Below, in pieces: positions 52,801 through 63,994 of a stretch of 64,000 nt of DNA. The notes beneath the pieces were generated by a model. That model did not search any database, was not told the DNA's origin, and saw nothing but the letters and a program-made list of their open reading frames with translations. Source of the stretch: Varanus komodoensis. Taxonomy: Eukaryota; Chordata; Lepidosauria; Squamata; Varanidae. Both the position numbers and the translations under genes were made by a program. The DNA lies in the NCBI RefSeq assembly GCF_004798865.1, contig NW_025335854.1, forward strand, positions 9,444,951 to 9,508,950, in the 5' to 3' direction. Position 1 is the first letter of the stretch, and each line of letters starts with the position of its first letter.

Positions 52801-55800
52801 AGAAAGATCTTCACTTTGTTTTCCCACATTCTGACCTCAGAAGCTGGGGGGAGGACTGCCCTATCCCCACAGTCTGACTGGAGAAATAGTAAGATTAAAA
52901 TTCATCAGCACATAATAAAGCAATATTACTCAAGGCTCAGGAGTAGAGCCATGGGAAGCAGCCTTATGGCCAGGTAAAACCAAGCCACCAATAATAACCA
53001 CTGGAAATTCAGCACTGTGCAAAATTCCCTATGACTAGCATATCTAAAATAAGCTACGTAAATTCATGCATACCCGCATATTTTTAAAATTTATTCAGGC
53101 TGCAGAAAGCAGTATTCATCATCAAAGAATTTCTATTGTTTGAGTGCAGAACACTGAAGTCTTTTTAGCCCTGATGAGGCTGTAATTCTCTGTGCATTTC
53201 CTGGGAATGAATGAATGAATTCAGTCTTTTTCAGTGCTGGTATGAACTGGCCTGGCCCCCACCTCCTAGACTAGTGCAGGCATCAGACCTCAGTTGTCCC
53301 CTGGAGTTTGCACTTCTCTGCGTGCTGGGATGCATTTCTGGGCCTGCATTTTTCAACGGCATATTTTGAAATAAAAATGTCCAGATATGCATACTTTGCA
53401 AGGAAATGCATTTAAAATATGCTTACATCTCCATGAAGACTGTTAAAATTCTCTGGTTAATGTCGAAGAAGGAAGGGATCGGGTTTTTTGTGAGCACATG
53501 CAAAGGTGACACGGATTGAAATGCACCAGCCTAGCTACTCCCACTGGGAAGCGAGTCCCATTACACTCAGAGAGCAGGTTCAGAAGAAATGAACCCACAC
53601 TCCGCACCAGCCACACAGTGTGGGTTACTCACCCAGGGGCCCGCAATGTGCATGACAGACCATCGGGAGCGTCGGGGGTTCTTGCGACCTCCTCCTCGCC
53701 TGGTTCTCCTGTCACTATGCCAGGAGACGTGCAGGAACGCCAAGATTTATTTCCCCCTTCTGCCACCCGCCCAAGTGTTGTTAAGCCTGCTGCAGCTTGA
53801 CTGTTACATTTTTGTGAGCGGGAATTCTGGCAGCGGGCTTCCAAGTTGACCTGCATGCTTTGCACGGCAGCATCCAAACAGTTACCCCTCCAGGAGCCCC
53901 CACAGTATCTTGGAGGGCTGCCCAAGGTCACCCCCTTTAAAAACACACATTGGTGTGATAATGTGCACACAATCACACTCATTTTAACCCCTCACATCAA
54001 AATTTGTACTGGGGTCCCTAAGATAGAATGGTGTGTGGGGGAGAGGCTGTTGGCCAGTTACCCATCCCATACAATATGGACCCCAGGCTGCAGGTAATTA
54101 TTTTCCCCTTTTGCAAATCTCTGACAGGCCAACATTTCCCAATCTATTAATCTATTATAGCCCTGGAAGATCAGATCAGCAAAGTTCAATAAATATCTTA
54201 GGAGTAAAGAAGGCATCAGGGATGAGTTGGCATCCAGGGAATCTTTTCACAAAGGGAATACTGAGCTATATGAAACAATATTATAATATGCTCCCTTCCT
54301 TTCAGGTCACGATTAGATTATATCTGACTCTGCCCAAATATAACATCGGATTCAATGTTGCTTCTGGGGAAGAAGAGGCCCCACTTGCTGCTGTATGTCA
54401 GGGAAAAGGCAGAAGTCTTTGATCACACTTGAGGGCCCACAGACGGCTCATCTGCACTTTCGAGACAGCTGGTGTTTCACCTGAACACGAAGGGCCAATT
54501 CATACTTCCCTGCACGCAAAGGAAGATCATACCTTTCATAACTGAATAGTAAAGGGAATTTTGGCAAGCTTATCACATAGTTGTAGTGGGAAAGGCTGCT
54601 CCTGTTAAAATCCCATTCTTCTATGCAGTTGCTACTGCTGCTGGACACCCATTCTCTTTTGCATTAAATAATCCTGAACTATTAACTTTAAAGGTGTTGA
54701 ATGACTTGGACCAGATCATCTGAAGGAACATTTCCTTCTATATTTACCTGTCCAGACTTAAAGTGACCCCGGGAGACCCTCCTAGGGTGCTTATGGCAGA
54801 TGATGTGAAAACAGCAGCTACTCAGTGGAAGGCCATTTCGGGGGGGGGGGCAGTAAAGGAATGCCCTCCTCACAGCGGGTTGCCTGGCACCTCTGCTATG
54901 GTCCTTCTGGGGCCAGCTGAAGACTTTTTAAAAAGACTTTTCCTGGGCTTGTTATTCTTTCATCTTTTTTAATGTGCTATTTTCAGATCTTTACCCTGAT
55001 GTTGTTTTTCATCTTGGTTTTACTCTGTTTAAAGGTTTCATGCTATATATTATCCCTGTTGCATTTTTATTTTTATTTATGAAAATATCCACAGAGTTAT
55101 AGAGCTACTGGGCTGCACAGAAGCATAATAATAAAAATGAATGCTACCATTAATTCACCCCTTGAGATGATTATTGGCAGCAAAATACTCATCTTGCCCC
55201 ATCCACCATGCTTCATTTTTCAGGTGTTCTTGTTTCTCTTGTGTTCCATTCCCAAGTTCCTAAAGTTTTACAGTATAGCCAGTGAGGACCTTCTCCCTTT
55301 CCTAAGGTTCCCTTCACAGGTCACAGACAAGCACATAGATACACAACATGCCTCTGTTATGTACTAGGGAAAGTCAGGGTGCTACAGCCCCAGGTCACTG
55401 TACACCCCATGAACTTCACCCGGTGCAAGGCTTTGGGGTGACTGCCCTGAACAGCCAAACCATCAGAGAAAAAACCTGGCAAGCAGCAGTGCTGAGCTAG
55501 TACTGGAAGGGAATTCTCTGCAGCTTTCAGGACCAGTCGCCACTACAGTCCTCCAGGGGCTTCTTAACCCACAGCGTCTTGTTCACCTAAACAGTTTCTG
55601 GAGTTAGAAAGGCTCAGTCGGATATCTGAGATCTGATACTATGCACTTAGTATTATACAGTTTCCCATCAGATGGCTTCACCTTATGAGAAAACCAGATT
55701 TGCTTCCTTCAATTAATCAGTAGCTTTTGGCAGCAATTCACAGCCACCCAATCCAGAATACGCACTTTTCAAGCAGTTTGCAACACAATATAGCGCATGA

Positions 55801-56072
55801 CTTTCTTGGAGAATAAGAACGGATAAGAACATTAAATTGCAGACCAACATATCGGGTAGTTTAGGGTTAGCAGTATCTTCCAACACATACTGCTATGTGG
55901 GAGGCCTGTTGATCTGAAGCATGGTCAGCTGGAAAAAGAGATTGAGGTAGAAAAACATTGTACATTTGCATGCAGAAAGACAGTAGGGGTGCAAACTTAT
56001 GGACATGAAGTTAGAAAGAAGTCAAATAATTTATCTTTCTGTATCTTACCTGCGCATTGGCTTTCCGTCCAT
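37475..56072 (-). CDS. KLHL20: Kelch-like protein 20, 11 coding exons
   Basis: KLHL20 is the substrate adaptor of a Cullin-3 ubiquitin ligase (known human substrates include DAPK1, PML and ULK1). Coding exons, first to last, are 56050-56072, 49974-50547, 47455-47613, 45841-45935, 44721-44836, 42237-42420, 40191-40334, 39952-40085, 39315-39523, 38285-38391 and 37475-37559. They total 1830 nt or 609 aa, the human length. Exon 1 codes MDGKPMR and half an Arg codon. The big second coding exon holds the BTB domain ([20 protein letters not shown], about residues 68-135); BACK follows to about 272. Six Kelch blades occupy about 319-603, with repeated AVGG turns and YDP/YNP motifs. The C-terminus is [12 protein letters not shown], then TAA. 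All phases agree and the gene looks intact. The start was chosen by match to the orthologue and the splice phase. Confidence 0.96.
38138..38268. mobile_element. hAT-like foldback MITE
   Basis: TTGGTGCCCTCCAGTTGCTT on the left pairs with AACAACTGGAAGGCACCAGG on the right. This is the squamate-wide palindromic element of the ACTACAACTCCCAT family. It lies in the KLHL20 intron between its last two coding exons. Confidence 0.65.
40768..40803. repeat. (ATC)12 microsatellite
   Basis: Twelve perfect ATC units lie in a KLHL20 intron. They may be polymorphic. Confidence 0.95.
42805..42912. mobile_element. hAT-like MITE fragment
   Basis: CGGTGCCACTCCGGATGTTG and TTGGACTCCTAACACCCAGC resemble the ACTACAACTCCCAT foldback family, diverged. 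KLHL20 intron. Confidence 0.5.
43650..43752. mobile_element. hAT-like MITE fragment
   Basis: CTAGATGTTTTGGCCTACAA and TTCCCATCAATACCTGCAGC match the same foldback family well. It lies in a KLHL20 intron. Confidence 0.65.
44040..44235 (-). mobile_element. Degenerate MIR-like tRNA SINE
   Basis: CCTTTTATCCTCACAACCCC, a CACCCAGGG stretch, and a GATTCAAGTTGGATACCCCA-like B-box complement are in the order of the squamate SINE read antisense. Strongly diverged. KLHL20 intron. Confidence 0.5.
51805..52030 (-). mobile_element. Sauria SINE, 3' part with (ACCTTT)n tail
   Basis: AGGTAAAGGTAAAGGTTTCC is the complement of the (ACCTTT)n tail that marks Sauria SINEs and squamate BovB. It is followed by GGGGGCGGTGCTCATCTCCG, GTCCTGTGGCCGGCATGACT and ACTTGCATTTGCATGCTTTT, the body of the family. 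The tRNA-like head is missing. This element is restricted to squamates and supports the host assignment. First KLHL20 coding intron. Confidence 0.88.
54690..55140 (+). mobile_element. L2-like LINE 3' end
   Basis: A GGTGTTGAATGACTTGGACC start, GTCCAGACTTAAAGTGACCC and CTCAGTGGAAGGCCATTTCG, then a TTTTTAATGTG...TTTTATTTTTATTTATG AT-rich tail, has the layout of the squamate L2 3' end. An 11-G run interrupts it at about 54840. It lies in the first KLHL20 coding intron. Confidence 0.55.
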
Positions 56073-56075
56073 GCA
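56050..56075 (-). other. KLHL20: Start-codon microexon of KLHL20
   Basis: A TCTCTTTGCAG acceptor and a GTAAGA donor bound a 26-nt exon whose ATG is at 56070-56072. Only two bases of it precede the ATG, so the rest of the 5' UTR must come from an upstream exon, probably in the CpG island near 58.6 kb. Confidence 0.75.
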
Positions 56076-56689
56076 CTGCAAAGAGACGTCTTCAGCCTAT
56101 ACTTCTATGTCACTCCTAAAAGGAAAAAAAGGGTGTAGCAATCCATTCTACTGCTCATATAATTATATAACAGTAGGATTCAAATAAATGAAGCAGCAAC
56201 AAAATAAACACATAGATGGCATGTCAGTAATTTCTCAAGTACTGGTTTCTGTCGCCGAAGGGATTTGCCTTCAATCTGCTCCAGATGCTGCATCCCTTTT
56301 AAATTAGGAATAAGCCCTGTAGGAAATGATGGAATTTATTTCTGACTAAAATTCACTGAATGGAACAGTAAGGCATGGCGACCTTCCACAATGGAAAAAA
56401 ACCATGTAAAAGCTGGAAAACTAACAAATGATTGGCAACTGGGGAAATGGGGGTCCAGTGTCCTGGGAAAACCCAGAGGGCAAGATTTTGCTTGAGCTCC
56501 TCATCCCTGCAGTGAGAGTTGGAGAAGAGCTAAGAAACAGCCTGATAAGACAGAGATTTGATGGCACAGTGTTCCCTGGCTCTGGAATTGGTGGGGGGAT
56601 GTTTTACCGTCTTTGGCTTCAGTTGCGCTCTTTCTCAAGGAGCAGGTATGCAGCTCCTGGGTCCGCCTGGATCTATCTTTTCCACAAGC

Positions 56690-57075
56690 AGCTCAGGTAA
56701 GCTTGGTGGTGAAGAGCAGCTATTCTCAGCTTTGGTAGATCCGACTGGTCTGGCCCTTCCTGGGTAACTCGGCCAGTGCCATTCATGCCATTGCAACTGG
56801 ATTACTGTGCTGCATGTGGGACTGCCCTTGAGACAGGTTTATAAGCTCTGACTTGTGTCAGAATGCTGCAACCCAGGTACGGAGTGGAGAACTCCGTCAC
56901 ACGTAGATTACACCTATGCTGAAAGACTTGCATGAGCCACCTATTAGCTACAGAGCCACGTGCAGGTTCATTTTACTAAGATACAAATACCTGAATAGTT
57001 CAGGTCCACCTTACACTGGATAGATCCATCAGATCTCTAAGATCTCCAGAGGGGCCTTGACAGCTACATTATAAC
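56690..57075 (+). mobile_element. L2-like LINE fragment
   Basis: CAACTGGATTACTGTGCTGC and CATGTGGGACTGCCCTTGAG, then CAGAATGCTGCAACCCAGGT, encode the degenerate LDYC...GLPL...QNAA region of the squamate L2 reverse transcriptase. KLHL20 5' intron. Confidence 0.65.
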
Positions 57076-57559
57076 CAATGAAATGTCATCTGGTGGTAAT
57101 CCAGAAATGCCCCTTCCATGTGGTGTGGCAATCAAGAAATGCCCTATCCTCCTTGTTCCAAATATTTCAGCAGCAAACAACAGTAGCGAGCTATTGAGAA
57201 CACATGCCACTGCTTAGGCATTTCCAGTCCAGGAACAAGGAATGTGCAATTAAGATGCAGAATATATTTTAGTGTTTTGTGTTATGTGACTTTAAAGTAC
57301 GCCTTAGGAACATACCTTCTGAGGTTTATAAAATAATGAACAGTATACATGTGCTTTAAGTATACAAATAAGTATATTTGGAAACAATTTGTATTCAGGG
57401 TATTATTTTCAAAATAAAAACACAATTAAATAGTAGATAAACATATTTTTTTAGGTTTAAATTCTCCAGTTATCTAGCTGCTGAATCCTTAGCACAGCAT
57501 TTTCCTTAAATATTATTCATCAATATTATTCAAAACAAAAATATTCATTATGCTAAAAT

Positions 57560-57775
57560 ACATAGCTATTATTATTTATATTTATATCCAGTCTTTTCCC
57601 TGCAAGCACCCAAAGTAGCTTACAAAATTCTCCTCCTCTTCTTTTTAATTCTTACAACAGCCCTCTTTGGTAGGTTAGGCTGAGTCACTGAAAGTCACCC
57701 AGGGGGCTTCACTGAGGAATCCTTTGAATCCTAGTCCAACACTCCAAACTACACCACAAGGCCAAATAAACAGAC
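57560..57775 (-). mobile_element. MIR-like tRNA SINE
   Basis: TTATTTATATTTATATCCAG, CCCAAAGTAGCTTACAAAAT, TGGTAGGTTAGGCTGAG, GTCACCCAGGG and CCTAGTCCAACACTCC...ACACCAC are the antisense of the common squamate tRNA SINE, nearly full length. KLHL20 5' intron. Confidence 0.8.
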
Positions 57776-58545
57776 AAAAAAATAATAGATGGGTAAATTT
57801 AAGAACAAAATATGTTCAGTCACTCACCCTGTGATGAAGTAGAGGTCAGTTCAAAGTCTTGCGTACTCAAGAATCCTTGCCTTCAACTCATTTTATCCAC
57901 TGAGAACATCAGGGCTGGAAAAAATCCTGATTACCCAGTTGCCTATAAATTAAATTAAAATAGCTAACTATTTGAAGCATCTTCCACATTCTAGCAACCT
58001 CAAAATACACTTGTTCCTTTTTATTAGCACTGAAATGGTATTTTATTCACGGTTCAAAATTACTCACATACTCCTAAAGCAAAGATGTTACTTCACCCCA
58101 GTATGAATTTCAATATTGTGGGAGGCACAGCATGTTTACAGGTCATCCCAGGCTGCTTCCAGTTTCCTGGAAGTAAATCCCACTGGATTAAATGAGACTT
58201 ATTTTGGGGTTGACATGGGCTTTGCAAATCACTGAAGAGCTGGGCAACTGCCAGGGAAGGCCGAAGACCTTTTACCAATCCAAAATTGGGAAAGCCTGGA
58301 TTCTGCTTATCAATCTATGGTCCTCGTGTCAAGCCTTTCCTCTGCCCAACATTATTCACACCAATAGCCCCCACCCCACTCAGGCGCCTCCCAACGATTT
58401 CCCTCACACCTCTCTATTGCCTTTTTCCTGCCTACCTAGAATCCAGTTGATGGTATTGCCATACAATGAACTGACAGCCTTTGCTTTGATATGGTTGGGG
58501 GGAGTCAGAGTCATACAAAGCAGGGATGCAGCCCAGATCCCTCAC

Positions 58546-58950
58546 CGGCCACGACCCATGCCGGCTCAATGGACCCTGCCCACTAGGAAGCAGGTGACCC
58601 CAAAGCGTGTGCTGGGGCTGCCGCCTTCTTGCAGGCTTCCGAGAAGCCTGAGGCTGGCCCCCACGGACGCAGGGCCTGGGCGCGATCCTTCGCGGGGCTC
58701 CCCCAGGATCCCGCGGCCCGGCCCCACACTCGGCAGCTCGGATCCTCCGGCAGCCCACCCCCGCCGAGTCCTCCGCCCGCGCCGCGGCCGCGGCCGCTGG
58801 AAACGGACCTCCTGGCGAGCACGGCTCCACGGGCGCCTCCGCGGCGGGGACGAGGGGCGGGCGCGGGCGCGAACCTTCCCACGGGGCGGGAGGCACGAGA
58901 GGTCCGGCTCGCGGCTCCGACCGTCCCCGGAAACTCTTCCTGGCCCGCCC
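58546..58950 (-). other. KLHL20: Candidate noncoding first exon of KLHL20
   Basis: On the minus strand a GGCCG|GTGAGG donor (exon end 58546) lies at the edge of the CpG island, upstream of the 56050 start-codon exon. Its 5' end is not defined. Inferred from the need for an upstream 5' UTR exon; no transcript support. Confidence 0.35.
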
Positions 58951-59100
58951 CCTCGCACCCGCCGGAAGTGGCGGCGCTCGTTCGCCTTCCGCGGGGAACT
59001 GCGTCTCCCGGCGGCCGTTCCGTCCTGGGGCGCGCCGGCCGTTGCCATGGCGACCGGCGGCCTGGGCGCGGCGGGCCGGGGCGCCTTGAAAGCCTCGCAC
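58620..59100. promoter_or_regulatory. Divergent CpG-island promoter of KLHL20 and ANKRD45
   Basis: This GC- and CpG-rich block separates KLHL20 (minus) from ANKRD45 (plus). It has a perfect ETS/GABP site CCGGAAGTG at 58962-58970 and an X-box-like palindrome at 59041-59054. Long open frames on both strands here are composition artefacts. Confidence 0.7.
59041..59054. promoter_or_regulatory. Near-perfect RFX X-box
   Basis: GTTGCCATGGCGAC differs at one base from the ideal X-box palindrome GTTGCCATGGCAAC bound by RFX factors, regulators of ciliary genes. It sits at the ANKRD45 side of the shared promoter. Confidence 0.6.
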
Positions 59101-59589
59101 CTGTGTCTTTCTTCTGGAGCAAACCCGCGCTGAGCTCATTTGTCGAGCACCCCTCGAAATGGTACCGTTTTGCAAAGCACTGGTGGGCCGATCCCTCCTC
59201 CCGGAGGCGGCTTTCGGCCCCGTTCCCGGCATTGAGGGGATGGGGGCGGTGGCCGGGCGGCCGCGCTGGCTTCGCCCTGCGGTTCTCTGGGCGACTTTGG
59301 ATGGGACTGGAATGGAGCATTAACGATTATGGCCCTTCCTTCTCTCCCCTATTCTTCCCCCTTTGCCATGGGCAGGGGAGTCGAGGGGTCCGGAGTCCCG
59401 CGAGATGCACCTCAGTGGAATCGCGCAGGGATCCTTGGCAATGGCGTCTGCAGCTGGGAGCCCTTCTGTGTGTTCTCTTAGTCCAGGAAAAAGGGCAAGA
59501 CAGGCAGTCCCTCCTAAGCAAGCGAGCAGGGGAGGGTCTGTTCCGCCCCCCATGCTGTTTAGCAAATGCGGGCAACTGGAGTTTCGGAG

Positions 59590-60430
59590 TGTGCCGTCAT
59601 CAGTATGCTGAAGACACACAGTTTTATTTCTGCTTTTCGGAGCCAGCAGGTGAGGCTGTGGATGTCTGGCTACGATATTGGACTGGATGAGGATGAACAA
59701 ACAAGCTCAATCCAGACAAGACTCGGATGCTGGTGGGGGTGATTGCTTTGCCCGGATGGGGGTGCGGGGGGCATTCAACCTGTTCTAGACGGGTCTCGCT
59801 CCCCTGAAGGAGCTGGTGTGTAGCCTGGGGGTGCCCTTGATCCATCTTTGTCCCTTGAGGCTCAGGTGGCATTGGTGGCTCGGAGTGCCCTCTGCCAGCT
59901 TTGACTGGTGGCCCAGCTATGCCCCTACCTGGCTAGGGATGGCCCGGCTTCAAGTAAACAATGTTCTGGTAATCTCTAAATTAGATTACTGCGACAAACT
60001 CCACTTGGGGCTGCCCTTAAAGAAGGTTCAGAAGTTGCAGCAGGTGGAGCATGTAGCAGCTCGATGAATAACTTGGACCTGGAGGTCTGAAAATACAAGA
60101 CCAGTTCTGGGCCACCTTCATTGGCTGCCTGTATGCTTCTGGTCCCAATCCAAGGTGCTGGTTTTAACCTATAAAGCCCTGCTTGACCTAGGACCCCAAT
60201 ACCTGTCGGAGCACCTCTCCCAACCTTGATCTATGTGGACACTACATTCAACTCTTGGGGCCTTCCTCCAGGCGCCAGCCCCTCAAGAGACTCAGAGGAT
60301 GGCAGCTGGGGGAGGGTCTTTTCGGTGATGGCCCCCCATCATTGGAACAACTTCCCTGCTGCATCACACCTGGCGCCAAATTTGCCACCTTTTTGGTGCC
60401 AGATTAAGACAGCAAAATAGTTCTTGAGCC
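59590..60430 (+). mobile_element. L2-like LINE, C-terminal reverse-transcriptase half
   Basis: Plus-strand peptides HQYAEDTQFYF, LGVPLIHLCPL and ISKLDYCDKLHLGLPLKKVQ, then LQQVEHVAAR, are the end of an L2-clade reverse transcriptase (canonical YADDTQLY...LDYC...GLPL...QNAAAR). The 5' part is missing and frames are shifted between these peptides. It lies between the ANKRD45 promoter and its first recognised coding exon. Confidence 0.85.
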
Positions 60431-61102
60431 AAGTTGGAAGGGAAATAAATTGCCATGGCAAAAAAGATTGTCTTTTGGAACTTTTCACGGGTGTTGCAGA
60501 ATTCAGCAATATTAGAATAATGCAAACGTGTTCACTGTAATTTTGGAATAAGCCCCCCTAAACTCAGTAGCACTTATTTCTGTGTACATTTCCATAGGGT
60601 CATGATATTAGTAATTCTGGTAAGACAGAATTTTTCTAAAGAGTATGCCTAACCTTCTGCTTGCTTCCTGGTGACCTAAATAATGTAGTGGTAGACATAA
60701 AGAATAGGAACAGATTGGATAATATACATTTTCATTCACACATTTGGTTGATAACTGTATGGATAGAATGAGCAACAACTACAGATGCGATCTAGGAGGA
60801 AAAACATATAGGGTATAATATTTTTTGTACCTTTCCTCCAACAACCCTTAATAAAAAGGAAAGGACAGTAGTCCTATACCCATTGAGCTAAATGCAACCT
60901 AAATCTGACAAAAAAATTTATGGGACTGCATTGTAAGTGAGCCCCAAAGAACCCTGGAGTGATCCTTGACCAGGAGGAGGAGCAGGAGGAATAATTTCCT
61001 GTAGAGGAAAATTATGGTGCTGTATGCATGTGCAAACCATAATCTTCCCATCGTCTTAATTCTATTGTGTTCCTTCTAACTTCTCAGGCTAATTCTGAAG
61101 AA

Positions 61103-61741
61103 ATGGAACCTGTGGAAGAAACAGCGGACTCAGGGAAAAAATCTGAGCCTGAGAATTTGGAGCTTCAGGAGGACCCAACATATGTCAATCCTCTTCTGAA
61201 GCCTGCTCTAACTGGTAACGTAGAACAGATTCAGCAGATTTTTGAGGACCCAGAGGATCCTGATCATGAAAAAGCCACTCAGCTGCTAATGGAAAAGGAT
61301 ATCATAGGGAGAGGCTTGCTGTTTGCCACTTGCATGGCTGGGCAGAGCAACATTATCCAGGCACTGGCCAGATACGGGGTTGATCTGAAGGAAAAAACAT
61401 CCAGAGGTACATTATTGTTGTTGTTGTTATTGTTACACTGCATTTGATTGTTGCACAACAATTAAATTAAAAAAAACCCAAACTGACACTTGTTGTTTGT
61501 ACCTTCATTGGACAGAACATAATTAGCAGTATTCCATTCATAACTCTGTGTATGTATTGGCTCACTCTTTCAGGTTATACCCTTCTGCACTGTGCCGCAG
61601 CCTGGGGTCAGCTAGAGACTTTGAAAACCCTTGTTGAACTGGAAGCTGACATTTATGCAACCACCTTCCGTGGTGAAAAGGCCAGAGATATTGCCTGCCG
61701 ATACGAACAGGCAGTGTGTGTTAATTTCTTGGATTGGGCAG
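61103..61741 (+). CDS. ANKRD45: Ankyrin repeat domain protein 45, first two recognised coding exons (gene continues beyond the window)
   Basis: Exon 61088-61406 begins after a TTCTAACTTCTCAG acceptor; its first in-frame ATG (61103) starts MEPVEETADSGKKSEPEN. It continues with NPLLKPALTGNVEQIQQIFE and CMAGQSNIIQALARYGV, aligning with human ANKRD45. The second exon, 61574-61741, joins in phase and codes GYTLLHCAAAWGQLETLKTL and FLDWA, the core ankyrin repeats. Both end in GT donors. Together they give about 157 residues of an expected 260-280. The C-terminal exons are not found before base 64000, so the gene runs off the window or has a long intron. ANKRD45 has been linked to cilia and to the centrosome or midbody. 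An upstream coding exon cannot be excluded because the exon is open upstream of the ATG. Confidence 0.88.
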
Positions 61742-62289
61742 GTAAGGTTGGTTAATTCCTCTGCTTCTTTGAGATGTGGACCTGATCACGCCTCATGCTC
61801 AGCTAGGGTATGAACAGGTATAAATGAGTTTCGGTGCAGTATTGAGTTGAAACAGCTGAAGAACCATTCAATGCAGCACAGTGCAGGGAGTCCTGTGCTT
61901 GACTCAAGTCAGGGGAAGCTGGCTTTGCCTCCTGTATCATTCTCACCCAGTGGCTTGTCCATATTTAGGACTTTCCCCCAAAATGTCAACTGTCCATTTT
62001 CTTGAATCCCTGAAACTGTTCTTTACGTCATAAATATGAGTGGATATTGAACTTCAGTACTATATACTGATTCAAATTATTTTGTAATGGGTTAAGTTAG
62101 AGCTTTAAACTTTGATTTGCAGGTCGTCTGCCTGTTCAACCTAGATTCAACCTGTATCTTTAATAACATTTTACTTTGGTATCAACTGAGGGGTGACTGA
62201 ATATTTTGACACTTCAAGGATTTTCTTCTCCTGTGTAGCTGGATTGTACGATAAAGGCAGGTGGGCAATATGATAGACAGACCAAGACT

Positions 62290-62545
62290 TGTTTCATGAT
62301 GATTTATTATATTTTTGTATTTATTATATTTCTGTCCCGCCTTTTTTCCTTCCAAGGAACTCAAGGTGGCTTTCTTAATTTTCCTCCTCCTCTTAATCTT
62401 GTCCTCACAACAACAACCCTGTGAGATAGGTTGGGTCGAGAGCCTATGACTGGCCCACCCAGTGAGCTCCATGGCTGAGGGGGACTAGAACCTTGATCTC
62501 CTGCATCCCAGTCCTGCACTCTTAATGACTGCACCATGCCAAGAT
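62290..62545 (-). mobile_element. MIR-like tRNA SINE
   Basis: TTATTATATTTCTGTCCCGC, GGAACTCAAGGTGGCTTTCT, CCTCACAACAACAACCCTGT, TGACTGGCCCACCCAGTGAG and a GACTAGAACC...ATGACTGCACCATGCC end are a near-complete antisense squamate tRNA SINE. Confidence 0.82.
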
Positions 62546-63805
62546 GGAGGAATGAGACTATCTAGCCAGTCGTTCTCTGCCCTCGGACGTAAGTGCAAGG
62601 GGTGCTGGCTGTCACACCTGTTTAGCTTCCCCATGCACACACATATCAGCACGGGAGCTCTGCAAGGCCTCCACCTTACTAGGTACAAACAACAGGGATC
62701 CCATGATAACGTCTTATTTTGCTGCTCTTGAGCCAGGAATGTGACGACGTTTTGGACCTCATGAGGCCTAAGTTTATTGCTGTGCTGACTTATGGGGAAG
62801 AGCTGTACCACTTGTGTTCCTGTGGCTAGGGAGACCAAGTAGCAAGCCTTTCGTCCTAATGCACAAACACTGCCACTCTTGATGAGTATCACTTTATTAC
62901 TTAGCGGGAAGGTTGCGAGGCTGCATCTGCTCTAAAGAGAAGAGGGTCTCCTCATTCCCTGCCATGAGGTCCACAACAAGGGCAGCCGGAAGTGTCGTCC
63001 CCTGCCACGCAGCAGCTCTGAAGCAGTTGGCAGCAGGCACAGCTGTTCCGAGGAAAGGGAGGGAGGCCTAAGAGGAAAGCAGATGTGTCTGGCTCAAATT
63101 GTGCTTGGTCACTAAGGGAACCTTCTCCTTCCCTGAATTCTTACTGGTAATTGGCACTTTGGATAAACCTGATCTTCACCACTGACTGCCTTGCCCACCC
63201 TGTACCCATCTTGAGAATCCACACCTGTCACCTGACCCCTGTTTTCTCCCCATCAGGCCCTCTGCCCTTCCTATATCCCTCCTGTTCCCAAGGACATAAC
63301 CACACTAGGACTGTACTGGGAAAGCAGGGACATGCCTTTCTACCCTCTGTTGCCACAGTGGGACTCCACTAGTGGTGAGGTTAGATCTGAAATCTGGTGG
63401 AAGAGACCAGTGTACAGCCGCTATAGCAGCACTTTGTTCCTTGTTAAATGGGCTTTTTCCTTTAGAAAGATGTCTTCAGTTTTTAGTCTGGTTTTGTACA
63501 GCTGAAGTAGCGCAACACAGCAGGATCACATGGAAGAATCACAGCATTATCTACCAAAGACAGTCTTTAATTTTTGGTATTATAAATGCAAATCAGCTTA
63601 GTTAAGTTTTTAAGATACATTTAACCCATCTTTTGTACTTTTTGCCTTAATTATCCATAAGATTCTTCATTGAATCCATTTCAAACATATCAAGCTACCA
63701 TGTTAGTGTCTGTCATTTAGGTTTGTACCCTGTTGGCTCAGCAGCATCTGCAAAGATTATGACGGGCTGACCACGGGAGAGAGGAATCCTGCTGATTTCC
63801 CCCCT

Positions 63806-63994
63806 TTAGATCTCATGCATTATGGCGTCTTCATCGGAGCTGTGGTTGTAGGGACAAATAGGGAAGAGCTGCTCGTCCCCATCAGTGTCATCACCTTTTT
63901 TTTTTTTGCTTAATTTATGGCATTTGAATTCTTTCCTCTGATAGTAGGCAAAACACTTCAGGTACTTCATCATCCTGGAGGTGTTGGCGACCAA
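63806..63994 (-). CDS. Possible terminal exon of a nested minus-strand gene
   Basis: A minus-strand open frame reaches the window edge and reads MMKYLKCFAYYQRKEFKCHK, a lysine run encoded by a 12-A tract, then GDDTDGDEQLFPICPYNHSS and an end DEDAIMHEI followed by TAA (63806-63808). A CAG precedes it near 64000, so it may be a spliced last exon. In human the small gene TEX50 is, as I recall, antisense within ANKRD45, which fits place and strand, but I cannot match the sequence. It could also be a pseudogene or chance. Confidence 0.35.
   Translation of the reverse strand: MVANTSRMMKYLKCFAYYQRKEFKCHKLSKKKKGDDTDGDEQLFPICPYNHSSDEDAIMHEI

Noticed and set aside
58192-59690. Several open frames of 160-353 aa near the KLHL20/ANKRD45 promoter
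   Set aside because: Arg/Pro/Gly-rich CpG-island artefacts overlapping each other on both strands; none resembles KLHL20 or ANKRD45.
62450-62540. tRNA-like B-box sequence
   Set aside because: Part of a SINE head, not a tRNA gene; no complete cloverleaf.
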